The position numbers were made by a program, and so were the translations under genes. Positions 18,386 to 28,782 of a stretch of DNA of 64,000 nt are shown piece by piece. The stretch is from Symsagittifera roscoffensis (Eukaryota; Xenacoelomorpha; Acoela; Convolutidae), in the NCBI RefSeq assembly GCF_963678635.1, contig NC_087066.1, forward strand, positions 54,950,312 through 55,014,311, read 5' to 3'. Position 1 is the stretch's first letter; each line of letters opens with the position of its first letter. Under the pieces are notes generated by a model. That model was not told the DNA's origin and searched no databases. It saw nothing but the letters and a program-made list of their open reading frames with translations.

Positions 18386-20520
18386 CACTATCCCCGGTAC
18401 CACCACTCGAGCCCTACTGTTAAAAGTTTCCTAAAACCCAATCTTACTGACCAAAAGTTTTTACCTATTAGCCCTCCTATAAATACCGATGCCAGTCGAA
18501 ATACGACTTGTTAGCAAGTGTCTGGTGATCACCTGTTTTTCAAAAACCGATAAAATTAATTCCAAAAACGAAAAAATTTAAGCGAGTAAAATGATTAAAA
18601 AAAACAGAAAGATGAACCTGCCTAAAATTCAAAGGTGACCAATGTCGTCCTTTCGTAAAAAAATATGTCTGGTACCTGATTGTCACGCGTTTTCCTCTCC
18701 CCTACTAACGATCTTATGGGGTATTGTCCTTTCGGGTTTCAAAAACTGTCTAGGTCCGATCCCCCCACCCGATCCTACCTGGTTACCTAACTTAATTCAA
18801 TCTTAAATTTGGATATCCTCGCGTTGCAACTCTCTTTTTGGGTCTAGAGAGGTATCTTCCTAGACTCTGGTCGTACTAACGTAACTAAATCGACGATATC
18901 GGTTATATAGTTACTATAATGTATCCCCCCTTTTTACAATTTGCAACCGCCAACCTCTAACTTAACCAGCCCCCCTTCTAACCTCCCCCCTATTTAGCCC
19001 CCTCCTAAGCCGAAATTTACCTTGAGCGCGATGGGTGCTAATCCTCTTGAGAGAAAACCGTAGAACCTGTTTCCAAGCTCTGCTCAAGTAAAAACGTATC
19101 CTCAAAACAGTGGGTATCCGCTTATCCAATTTTACACTTATCTCCTGTAATGTAATGTGGATTTTAACGATACCCGATTGACCAAACAGAAAACCCCTGT
19201 GTGTCCTATTCTATTTGTTCGGATTCCGTGCTGGTTGTCTCCCTGGCGTGTCCAGCACCACTTTCCAGCACCACTTTCCCACTTGGCTGGGACCTGTTCC
19301 AGTCAAGTCTCCTAGTGGTCCGTTGATCGACCAAACAGAACACCCCTGTGAGCCCTTCTCTGTTTGTTCTTGTCCGTGCTGCATGTCGCCCGGCGTTTCC
19401 AGCAATTCTCGGGTCCCCTTCTTGAGAACCGGTTTCCCACTTGGCTGATAACCTGTTCCAGTTAGGTCTCCTAGTGGTCCGGTGAAGTTGCAAGCTATCT
19501 GAAAACCCTTCACAACGCCCCATAACTGGGCACCTGTAGAAAGTTGCTGATTTGATCGAGACGATCGGTCTTATTCAAAAAAAACAGTATGGGCATAATA
19601 ATTCAATTAATATAAAGGTTTGATCCACCCAATCTGGAAGTCAAACCACTGTCCTTTTTATGTTTTAATGGTTTTTTGCTGCTTTTTCTATTCTTTTTTG
19701 GTTTTTTGTTTTGCTTTTTGTCTTTTACTCGTTTTTTGTCCCCCTAGTTGCCCCCTATTACTCGGCTAGCGAGGCCTCGTTCGGAGAGCGTATCAGGAAA
19801 TTTTCTCGAGATTTCTTAAAAAGCTATCACGGTACATCTGGAAGGTTTACACGTTCCTGCTGAACCGTACCACCGGTACTCTAGAATGGGCATGTAGCCC
19901 GGAGCTTTGTCAAGTGGGTTTGATCCCGTAGTCTTGATGTCGTAAAAACACCCAGGAGCGCCAAAAAAACACTATATAACAGTCGCTTACTTAAGTCACA
20001 TATGAGGTTAAAGAAAAATAAGCCCTATAACCATTCGCTCAAGAGTCAGGGACACTATCTCTTGTGTTTTTCTACCTCAAACGGTCGGAGCCAATTCGGT
20101 TCACTTGCGACATGAGACTAAAACCTTTGTTACAGCTTAGAGGCCACTACAAAAATACCCCCCCATCTAGAAAATAAGAACGTCCCCATACTTCGGTCTC
20201 AAAATACCTAAAACACGCGAACGCCGTTAAAAACAGGTTCGGAATAATCCGTATAGCTACTTTTTATTAGACAGTGGAACTTTGATCCATTTCAGATGGA
20301 TCAACCTATATCTCGACTCACCTCAACATAACAGTATAAAACACACCCAAGAAATTTAAATTGGGTACTCACATAGCGGCACACTAGAATTTGGGTAACT
20401 AAATTAACAAGTAACTCCAGAATAACTAGGGAATCAAGTTTGACTCGAGGAGCTTTAAATTGACAAGTCCTAGCTTGAGAAATGAGTTTTGACTTGAGAA
20501 ATAAGTTTTTGTGGCTGGAC
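18386..20520. other. Non-coding 5' region of the retroelement (possible LTR/leader)
   Basis: No credible coding sequence. It contains runs of C (for example near 18925 and 18990), two divergent tandem copies of a 145-bp block at about 19185-19480, a GGTTTGATCCC tRNA B-box-like string near 19916-19926, and the motif CTTGAGAAAT twice near 20465-20510. Position relative to gag on the minus strand is that of a 5' LTR plus leader. LTR ends could not be identified because the partner LTR is outside the window. Confidence 0.45.
19185..19480. repeat. Two diverged tandem copies of an approximately 145-bp block
   Basis: The strings GACCAAACAGAAAACCCCTG (19176) and GACCAAACAGAACACCCCTG (19328) start the two blocks, and CTCCTAGTGGTCCG ends both (about 19308-19321 and 19468-19481). 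Internal identity is moderate. This is typical of enhancer-type duplications in U3 regions, but that role is inference. Confidence 0.75.
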
Positions 20521-21292
20521 CATTGGGAGATTTCGGTTGTTCACCTTTCCACCGAAGATTCACTCCGGTCCACTTCTAATCTGTTTCTTCGTTGTTCGCA
20601 ATCGCTCTGCCTTCTGTTTCGAACAAGATAGCTCTACTCTCGTGTATTTCTAAGTCTAGAAATTGCGAATAGCAATTTCTCGCTGCTTTTTTCGATCATT
20701 TTCCCGCGATTGTAAATCGGTTCTTCTGATTTTATTATTTTTTGTATTTTCAGTTTCGCGAGAAACTTGAGCATGACATGTCCAATTCGAATTTTTGAAA
20801 AATTTCATTTCACCCCAAAATCATGTTTCTTGTGTTGCTCAAGGTCAAACTTCCAAATATGACCGACTGGCACAGACCCAGGCCAAGTGACATATGGTAA
20901 AGTATGTTGGAAAGAATTTAGGTTCATCTAATATACGTACAATTTTGCTAATACTTATTATAAACTACACTAAAATTGTACCCTGCCTGTTTTCGTGTCA
21001 TTTGTTTATTTGTAGCACACTTACGGGAAATTCGGGAGTTTTATTTGAATTGTGAACTCCTGTCAAAATTCTCGACTTGCAAAGATCTCTATTATATTTC
21101 CGATTGGGCTTGAAAGCCTTTCACCCGGAAGTCTGGCTACAAAATTTTTTTTCGTCATAATTAGTGTGTCAAAGGCGTACTGTAGTTAAAATGAGAGAAA
21201 ATCATAACTGATAAATTTTGGACAGTATTTGTTTTCATTTTTGTAAGGGATTATTGGCATTTATGTAACTCAATTATGTTTTTGTTTTCAAG
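20521..21292 (+). promoter_or_regulatory. 5' flank of the MBLAC1-like gene with an E2F-type site
   Basis: AT-rich sequence without a coding frame. TTTTCCCGCG at about 20699-20708 fits the E2F consensus TTTSSCGC and lies about 590 bp before the MBLAC1 start codon. Directly before the ATG stands a pyrimidine tract ending in TTTTCAAG, a usable 3' splice site, so the 5' untranslated region may be joined by a cis intron or a spliced leader. The boundary with the retroelement is not certain. Confidence 0.35.
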
Positions 21293-21711
21293 ATGTTTGA
21301 TTTTCGATTGCTGCAAGAAGGCTACTGCATCGAAACCGCTAATCAAATTAATGTATTCAAAGCTTCGTGCTCCGTGTCCCTTTTGACAAAACCTGATATG
21401 ACCATCCTGATTGACACGGGAAGCCCCTGGGATGCCAACCACATTTTGAAAAGTCTGAATGAAATCAACTTTCATCCTAATGATATCAACTATGTTGTAT
21501 GTACTCATGGACATCTTGATCACGTGGGATTACTCTCCCATTTCACAAATTCCAAAATAATACTAGGAGCCGATATGGGTATGGCTACGAACTGCTATTC
21601 AGATGATTATTCAGTTAAAACAACAGATTTTAAGGCTAGTTAACATTATGTTTTTTAACGCTGCCTCTTATTTGGTGCATTAATTACATTTGCGATGTGC
21701 AAGGGTATTGC

Positions 21712-21756
<45 letters not shown>

Positions 21757-22526
21757 GGATTTAGGAATATAATCCAAGGTTTCGCATAAAACCCAGTCAT
21801 TGCATTGTTCAAAGTTTAGTTTTCAGTTATAAGTGTAAGTTTCTTCAGGTCTCTACAGTTGTTGCATTCGCATAAAATGCGCCAAGTGCATGTATCTGAT
21901 TCGTTGTAGCGAGTTTTGAAAAATCGGGTAATAGACTTTGCCCCCCTAAATAAATTTGTTCACAGAAAGTTCATTTTTGTAGGCATGGTAAATTTCTCAA
22001 AAACTTAAATAATACTATCTTAATTTAGGCAGTAAATAAGTGTTGTCGGTTTTCTGACAGCAATGATTTTTACTAATAATTTTTTTTTTAAAACGTTGAA
22101 TTTTTTAAACCCGGTAGTTTTTTTTTAATCAGTTTCATAGCTGTTAAAGCCTAGCGTTCGTTTTTTCAATAGCTATAACAATAACAGTTTAAATTTTTGG
22201 AGGATGTTTTTGCTTAGATATGCGATGATGCTTTTATAACATTTACTCCTGGTCACACCAACGAAGACATTTCTCTAATAGCTGAAGTTAATTCGTCCTC
22301 TTTATCGTCCATTCTGCATACTTCAACTCAATCTAAGCCTTTTGTTACTGTTGCTTTTGCTGGCGATCTTTTTGAAAATAGTGACGACGAGAATTCATGG
22401 AGATCTCTATCTTCTAACACTGATCTACAAGAATATCATCGAACGAGAATTCAAAGTTTAGCCGAAGTTATTGTGCCAGGACATGGGGGCCCTTTTGTCT
22501 CAAAATTATTTATGCAGCTAAATTAG
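21293..22526 (+). CDS. MBLAC1: MBLAC1-like metallo-beta-lactamase-fold hydrolase, two exons
   Basis: Exon 1 is 21293 to about 21613 and exon 2 is 22218-22526; with donor GT at 21614 and acceptor AG at 22216-22217 both are in phase 0 and give about 209 residues. Zinc ligands are all visible: THGHLDHVG (HxHxDH), TPGHTNED, AGDLFE, and VPGHGGPF near the C-terminus. ILIDTGSPWD and DENSWRSLS are characteristic of the MBLAC1 branch rather than glyoxalase II. Human MBLAC1 is reported to be a 3' endonuclease for replication-dependent histone mRNAs. The protein is shorter than the human one (266 residues), mainly at the N-terminus. The donor (TCA/GTTAAA) is weak, so the exon 1 end may shift slightly, but no other nearby GT keeps the frame. 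Confidence 0.85.
21711..21752. repeat. (AAT)n microsatellite in the MBLAC1 intron
   Basis: About 13-14 uninterrupted AAT units in the intron between the two MBLAC1 exons. Confidence 0.95.
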
Positions 22527-22724
22527 TTTTGTTAGAATTATCAGAATTTTTTGCAAGCAATCCATTCATTTTGCTATCCTAAGAGCAGATTGACAGCTCA
22601 GAATATTTACGGTCGTGCCCACTTTAACTATTAGTGAGTTTAGTAAAAACAGTACTGTATAAATCATCAGTTCCGAAGTTCTATGGAGAAAATTGTAAAA
22701 CGCTTTATAATTACTTATAAGTCG

Positions 22725-23240
22725 ATGAACGTAGTGAAGACTCTTACATAGGATGCGATGATTTGTTCACGCTCAATTTTTTTGCGGTTTGAATTTTGAT
22801 TTCATTTTAAGTTCAATTCTTTGCCTTTAATAGAAAAGGAAGGTAAACTCCACTATCGATCAGCAAAAGTGTTATGGTCACGAAAAACGTGATTAACTTC
22901 TAATTTCGAAAGTGGAATGTAATTTTCACATTTCGCAGCCAAATAAAAAAATTTATTTATTGATCCACTTTACTCAAATTAAGTTGATTTTATCACAAAA
23001 GTGTTAATCATAAATCGTGCTAGAATTTCATAGAGCTTTTAGGTTATCTATTTTTTTTCTTTGAAATTCGAAAGTTGAGATTTTCTCTAAAAACAAGTCA
23101 GTATTTTTTGATTTTTCCAACTGTCTGTTGGCTATGTTTGTCATTTTTGGACGGCTTTTTTTCAGCTTGTCGCCAGAGAGTTTTCTTAAATTCCAAATTT
23201 TTTCTTTCAACTGGAGTAACTCACAATAAATCGTAATTAT
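22725..23240. repeat. Dispersed repeat R1, copy 1
   Basis: Begins GATGAACGTAGTGAAGACTC, then an AT-rich body with the landmarks AGAAAAGGAAGG, CACGAAAAACGTGAT, TTCGAAAGTGGAA, TTATTGATCCA and ATCATAAAT, and ends near CTGTCTGTTGGCTATG. The same landmarks in the same order recur at about 33855-34310, 35275-35565, 43970-44590, 59518-59965 and in part at 61575-61700. Copies are clearly diverged. No coding capacity or terminal repeats seen; possibly a SINE or MITE-like element. Confidence 0.8.
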
Positions 23241-24160
23241 CATTATTGAGTAATGTAGAAATTTTCACTTTGAAATATTCTTGACATTCTAAGCATATTT
23301 TTCATGTATCGGAAGTGTTTCAAAGCTTCGCTTTATAGCTTCTATGTCATTTCTTGTGCTTTTTTTTGGATATTACGAACGATTTGATTTTAAGCTCCGA
23401 TTAGATAATCCTAAGTTAGATAATGTAAAAATCCTTCAAAAATTAATTTGAAAATTAGTGAATTAATTTTTTATTCACAATCCCCGCTAAAAATTTTTGG
23501 GTTTCAGCTAGGATGAATACTTCATTAAGTGATTTACTAGAAACTATTGTTCGATTTTTTCCAAGGTGCTGTAGTTTACAATTTGTCTTTCAAAAACTGT
23601 TTGACATTTGTAACTGACCTTACAATTTTGTTTGATCAAATCTTCGAGCTTAATGGAAGAAGTCGAAGTGTATATGAAAAGCTTCTTCAAAGGGCGCGGA
23701 CAAATCCACATAGGCGTTCACGGAGCCACAACGCTATGCAGTTAAACTAAGTTTGTGCTCAATTTTCGGGATGGGGTTTTATCAAACTTCGAACTTTTTT
23801 CAAAATTTCCCAAAAATTATAAAAACCTTTTGTTAGTCATAGTTTTTTTGCTATCTATAATTTCAGTGGCTGAGTTTTAGATAGTAGCAGGTTTTTATGT
23901 TAAAGAACCAAAAAAAAGCTGCTTACGGCAACCTCTCAATCTAAAGTAAACGTGCTGTGGTGCTTTCGAAAAGATTTTTTCATGGCATGAATTTAGAAAA
24001 AGAGCGGCGAATTCAGGAAAAATTAATTGATGTTGACAAATATGAGCAAAGTATAATAAAATTTGACTTCGATAATATGAGAAAGAAACCAAATGAGACA
24101 ATTTAAATTTGTTTTATTCAACAACCTTTAAAGGTTTTTAAAAAGGTCAACAGCCTCAAA

Positions 24161-24194
24161 TTATCTCGGTATTCATTGACGGATACCGAGATAA
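24161..24194. repeat. Perfect 12-bp inverted repeat (hairpin)
   Basis: TTATCTCGGTAT at 24161-24172 is followed after 10 bases by its exact complement ATACCGAGATAA at 24183-24194; the similarity extends outward as AAA/TTT. It lies about 120 bp downstream of the membrane-protein stop codon on the minus strand, so it would fold in that gene's 3' untranslated region. Confidence 0.85.
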
Positions 24195-24311
24195 TAATTT
24201 GAAATAATAGCGCGTGACTTGAAGTCTTGGAGAAACAGCGCCCTGATTTTCTAAGTTCCAGTTTTTTTTTAAATATGTTGAGCTTCCGGTCCGTTTTTTT
24301 AGTTAAAAGTT

Positions 24312-27300
24312 TTACAGCTGTTTCCAACAGTTCAAGTTTTGTGCCATCAGTTCTCTCCACGCATTTTTGCTGCTGCCATACTTGCAAATTGAAGCATTGA
24401 CCTGCAAAAGTTCGAATTGTGGCTGAGCGAATTTTCGTGTGGTTGAGAGTCGTGTTAAAAGAATTTGCCAACTGTTCCCACTTGTATCGTCATGGGGTAG
24501 GGGTACAATCATTTGAGGACTTTCAAGTAGAAAGTGACCCATTTTCTCAGAATTATTTACATACGAGAAACAATAATTCTGCCCGTAGAACTAAAAAAAA
24601 GCTGCTGTTATCAATAACAAATTGGCGAAATTTTTTGTATTAAAGAAGTAGGACGATGATGCTTACCGGATAACGCAGTTTGAGGAAGAGTTTACCTTCT
24701 TGAACTAGACAAACATCTATGATGGATCTTGGATTCATAGTGAAAGATCCCATCGAAGGGTGGTTGCTCCTTGTAACGCTGGTCTTATCGCCTAAATCCA
24801 ATAAAGAATAGTCTTCTCTGTGACCTATTTCACTTGTCATTGAGCTGCCTTTCAAGATAAAATCAAAATTTGATTTTTTTTCTAAAATCTTTTTTTCTCT
24901 CCCGATTAAGATGTACTATTTCATCTGAAATTTTATAATGCCTTACTGAAGTAATTTGTAACTGTAAGCGATTGTGTAGAATTTATATTTGGTCTAGCTG
25001 CATTTTTCAAAGGCAAATGACTATTAGAAAAGGAAGAAACTTGGTTTGTTAATCCAAGTGTTTTAGCTTTTTATTCGAATTTAATGAGAGTTGTTTTTCA
25101 TACCGCTGCTCATGAAGAGGAATTGGAGCTGTTCTGTTATAGCAATTGAGTAGGTAAATATCAGGATACCCAGCACAAAGAAAACAACGATCAAAAATTT
25201 CACCAGTAATGTTTCGTGTTTATTGACATCTTCTTTAAGTGATAGATTTGATTCTATTTTGCCGTGCAATTTCATGTCCAGTATTGACATATAATCTTCA
25301 TGTCTTCGATAGGTCTGAGGCTCCACTTTTGAAGTATCGGTCTTCTCTTTTTCTGGCAAGCAATCTAAAACAAAATGTTGAATTTAAATTTTTGAATTGG
25401 CTTATTTTTAATAATCTCTTTACACTTGCGGGCTTGCGAGCGTATTTTATTAGTACAAACCTTCTTTCTTTGTAAGCTAACTCGCCAATAAAAGTATTAA
25501 TAAACAGTGGTCACTTGAAATTTCATAGCATCTGTTCTCTGCTTTATTCGCGGCTAGTGTTTGTTATTTATTAAGCGACTGTCGCTGAGTGGTTAGTGCA
25601 TGAGACGCATAATGTCTAGGTCGCAGATTGAATCCGAGGCGTAGCCGAACTTTTAATTAATTCGAGGCTTATTTTTACTCTTTCGTCTTGCACTTTATAG
25701 ATTGCTTTTTATCGTGTTCTCGCTATTGTTTCCGAAGCGAACTTTCGTCTTTGTGTTAAATATGTCATAGTAATATATCAGCAAGGCGTTTGCAACCGTT
25801 ACTTTTTTCTTTCTTTTGGAGAATTTGACCACATTGTTTTTGATTGGTGTAGCGGAAAAGTATCTGACTTTTGCGACAAAGGTTTTAAGTTTGATTCCCG
25901 GTCATAACATCATTTCACACACTTCAATTTAGGCCCAATATTATAAGTCTAAATTTTCATGGTTTTTTGTTCCCTGCCACGAAGGTTGAAGAAACTCAAT
26001 CTGTGGATTTGGTTTTCTAATTTTTCAGCGCAAAATCAAGTACGAAAAATATGTAGTTGGGGTCGATTACATCTCTGTTTTTCTTGCGACATATTCTTGA
26101 ATCATTTAAAAGAGAAAAACTTGTTAGTAATTTTTAATAATTCAAAAACCCAGTAATAATTATCAAAGTAAACTTGGTTTTTGTTTCGTTTTCTTAGATC
26201 TGAACAAAAACTTGTTAGCGCCATTTTTGGCAATCAACAACGAGTTTGTTAGCGCCATTTTGGCAATCAACAACTTCAAAAAAATTGCAAAAAAAATACT
26301 GCAAAAATTGTCAATTTTTTTTTCTTTCCAGTCCTTTTTCAAAAAAAAAACTGATTTCCAAGTGCACTATTTTACTATGACTGTCGATTATGCCTAAGTG
26401 TTGAATCCAAAAATGGCGGTAACAAACTCCAAAAACTAACTTTCTCAATTAAAATTAAGTTTTCTAGCTTAAATTAAGTATAAAGCTATTGTAAGCCTGC
26501 AGGCTCCTCTTATTAGCTCAAAAGTAGACCCAAATTTCAAACCGGTTTCTCTCGACCCTAGGAAATGTTCTTTAAAATTTTCCTAATGTAGCTTGAATTA
26601 CGACTCAAAGGGCTTTAATCTGATATATCACTCGACGTATTTTGATGATTATTTGTGATACCTAATCTTGCGTGGAAAACAAAGAAAAAGAACAAACAAA
26701 AATACAAAGTTCCTCTGCATTTCTCAAATGGTCGGAACAATAAACAATAGTTGTTGTTCTTACCAAATATCGGGAGTATGCAATGGTCTCTTATTGTTTG
26801 TAGTGGAATTGGTGCCAGGCTTCGCTGTGTCTATATTTAGAAAATTACAACGCCGCTGTATTCGTTAAGTGTTGTGATACGCGGGCGCAGCATTTTTGAA
26901 TCGAGCAGAGGGATTAAAATGTCAAAATTTTCTTAGAAAATTTTTTTTATTATTATTTGCGCTCGCGATTAGTCACCGTTATCGAATCGGAACGTACACT
27001 TTTTTCAGAATATTAATTTGGCCGATAGAATCCTTGAACCATTTGATGAATTGATTAATTACCCTTACGATAAGCAACAGGGTATTAATTACTAAAGGTT
27101 AATACAACCCTTTGCTAATATTTTTCCCGTTTACTGGATGATTGAAATTGGCGTTCATTGTTGGCATGGATGTAATTCAACATCTAGTCTGGTTTTTTAA
27201 TGCAGTGGTTTTGTCTTTAAAGCTTAATTTGCAAATTTTTCAGAAGTAATTTGATTTTTTATCGTCTTCATGGATGACTGAATATTTGTTGGTTTACTTC

Positions 27301-28392
27301 CCACGTTTTTTAAATCAATAATTTTTACTTCGCTTTTTTTTACTTCCTCAGTTTTTACTAAGAGTATTTTCATAGATTAATGAATAATTGTGAAAGAATA
27401 ATCTTATAAAAATAGGATAGCACAAACTTTTATATTGTTTGTTTTGAATGCGCTGAAAGCTTTTGTTAGTAAAGAAAAAACGTTTGAAGTCGATGTCAGT
27501 TTTTTTGGCAACTTAGAGTCACGAGCTAGATTTCCCAGCAGTTTTATTTTCAATCCGTTCAAAGTGATCGTTCGGCAAACTTTTTGAATGCCTCAAATTT
27601 TCAAAAAAAGATTAGAATTTTTGAAACAACTGTGACCTGGCTGTTTTATATGTCCCAGCGTGTTTTCAAGAGTGATAGTTTCTGGCTCAAAGATATCCAA
27701 AAGATTTGAAATTTTTCCTTTTTTTTCTGTACGTTGTTAGTTTTTTTAAACTTTTTTGTATACATTTCATGCATGTTTTATTAAGTTTTCTTACAATTCT
27801 ATTTTGAGCTAATTGTTAAAAACTATTCTTTTTCATTCGTTTCTTAGTTATAAGCAAGCAATTAATGGAGGTAATGATACCGCAATTTTTTCTGATCGAA
27901 TTGCAATAAATACGTTGCTGTATAAGCTTTTGATTTTTCAGGCTTTTCGTCTTAGTGTCCAACTATTCTGTGCTAGGTTTCGATCCAAGTTAGTCGCAAA
28001 GGTTTACGAGAGGTTTCTGGTTTTCATCGTGCTAAGAGGTCATTTTTTGATTATTTATGGCCCCTGATAACGTTCTTAATCGCAAAAGTCATGTTTTGGG
28101 AAACTTGAATGTTGGTCATGAAATTGAATGCTGGTGCCAGCAGCCAATCTAAGATACGTTAAGACGTTGACATAGTTCCTTAATACTGCTTCTTATATCA
28201 AGTACTGTTTCAGCATTTTATGGTATAGTTTTTTCACATTGGTATTTCATCGATCAATTGAACCTTACCTTGAGTATGGTCGTCTGTTGCTGAAAAATTA
28301 GTCATAACTTCTGACGCCTCTTGTGAAATCACTTGGCTGTCGATTGTTTCACGGAATGAAACCGATTTCCTGTTTCCTCCTCGGCTGTCCAT
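24312..28392 (-). CDS. Unknown type II single-pass membrane protein, four exons
   Basis: Exons on the minus strand: 28392-28269, 25364-25104, 24848-24667 and 24590-24312, joined by GT/AG sites in matching phases (1, 1, 0), about 281 residues. The N-terminal roughly 100 residues are hydrophilic, followed by one membrane segment (FLIVVFFVLGILIFTYSIAI) and a C-terminal region with N-glycosylation-type sites and few Cys. This gives type II topology, N-terminus in the cytosol. I recognise no family. If intron 2 is retained, a stop at 25081-25083 would give a 135-residue form ending just past the membrane segment. The start codon lies 390 bp from the claspin start on the opposite strand, so they may share a promoter. 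The last exon could end at a GT at 24400-24401 instead of running to the stop at 24312. Confidence 0.6.
25440..25770 (+). repeat. SINE-like repeat R2, copy 1, with tRNA-like part
   Basis: Landmarks in order: AACTCGCCAATAAAAGT, AATTTCATAGCATCTG, CTGCTTTATT, a tRNA-like segment (GCTGAGTGGTTAGTGCA as A-box, CAGATTGAATCCGAGG as B-box), TTTTTACTC, ATTGCTTTTTATCGTGTTCTCGC and CCGAAGCGAACTTTCG. The same order occurs at about 32880-33230 and 34425-34770 and in part at 45850-45990. The A- and B-box positions argue for a tRNA-derived SINE transcribed by RNA polymerase III. It lies in intron 1 of the membrane-protein gene. Confidence 0.75.
25845..25910 (+). repeat. tRNA-like sequence in the intron
   Basis: TGGTGTAGCGG resembles an A-box and GTTTGATTCCCGG a B-box, about 40 bases apart. 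The acceptor and anticodon arms do not pair convincingly, so this is probably a SINE head, not a functional tRNA gene. Confidence 0.45.
25911..28268. other. Remainder of intron 1 of the membrane-protein gene
   Basis: AT-rich intronic sequence. A 33-bp near-perfect direct repeat (GTTAGCGCCATTTTGGCAAT core) is present at about 26213-26277. No coding exon with splice sites was found on either strand. Confidence 0.5.
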
Positions 28393-28782
28393 TGAAGTAC
28401 AAGAATTGAGAATTTAAACTGCAAAAATTGTGAAAAATAACTACAAGAATTTAAAAAATTTACTACAAACATAAAAAAGCTAACAAATTTTTAGTAATCT
28501 AACTTAAAATGAAGATTTTTAAATGTTCAGATTCTTAAATGGGATATAGTTGTCTACTGGATTTTTCGCTATTTTATATGAAATGCGTTTTGCTTTTTTT
28601 TCTATTTATTCGTTGCGTAAACAATTTGATTTGTTTTTATTCCTTTTGGGACAAAAATGCATTAAGTTGAGTAAAATGGTCTTCCAATTCCAGTATTAAA
28701 TCTTTTCAGGTTGCAATGAATTTTGATTAAACAGGAAAGTTTCTGCTTGATTTGAGACGATTTTCTCAAAATTTCTTTCAAA
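28393..28782. promoter_or_regulatory. Candidate bidirectional promoter of claspin and the membrane-protein gene
   Basis: The 390 bp between two divergent start codons are AT-rich and carry no coding frame. On the claspin side a TCTTTTCAG acceptor ends near 28709, and an upstream ATG at 28718 opens a four-codon frame (ATGAATTTTGATTAA). The acceptor may belong to a 5' UTR intron or spliced-leader site. No clear TATA or E2F site seen here. Confidence 0.4.

Larger units (their letters stand above)
1..20520 (-). mobile_element. Giant degenerate Ty3/gypsy-type LTR retroelement, truncated by the window edge
   Basis: Seen: minus-strand coding order is gag, CCHC knuckle, protease (DTGA), reverse transcriptase (YVDD), RNase H, integrase (D, D, E), then a macro-domain ORF, a coiled-coil plus SGNH hydrolase ORF, and more coding sequence down to position 331. 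The order PR-RT-RH-IN is diagnostic of Ty3/gypsy (Metaviridae). Coding density and GC content are well above those of the rest of the window. The right boundary near 20.5 kb is inferred from the last ACTTGAGAAAT motifs, which otherwise occur only inside the element. No LTR pair, target-site duplication or primer-binding site could be fixed because the left end lies outside. The copy carries about 11 single in-frame stops plus several frameshifts, so it is non-autonomous now. Size (over 17 kb of coding span) is far beyond ordinary 5-8 kb gypsy elements. Confidence 0.85.
22527..24311. other. Intergenic stretch between MBLAC1 and the membrane-protein gene
   Basis: AT-rich, with no supported gene. 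It holds one full copy of dispersed repeat family R1 (about 22725-23240) and a perfect inverted repeat at 24161-24194. Short open frames on both strands lack codon bias and are ignored. Confidence 0.6.
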
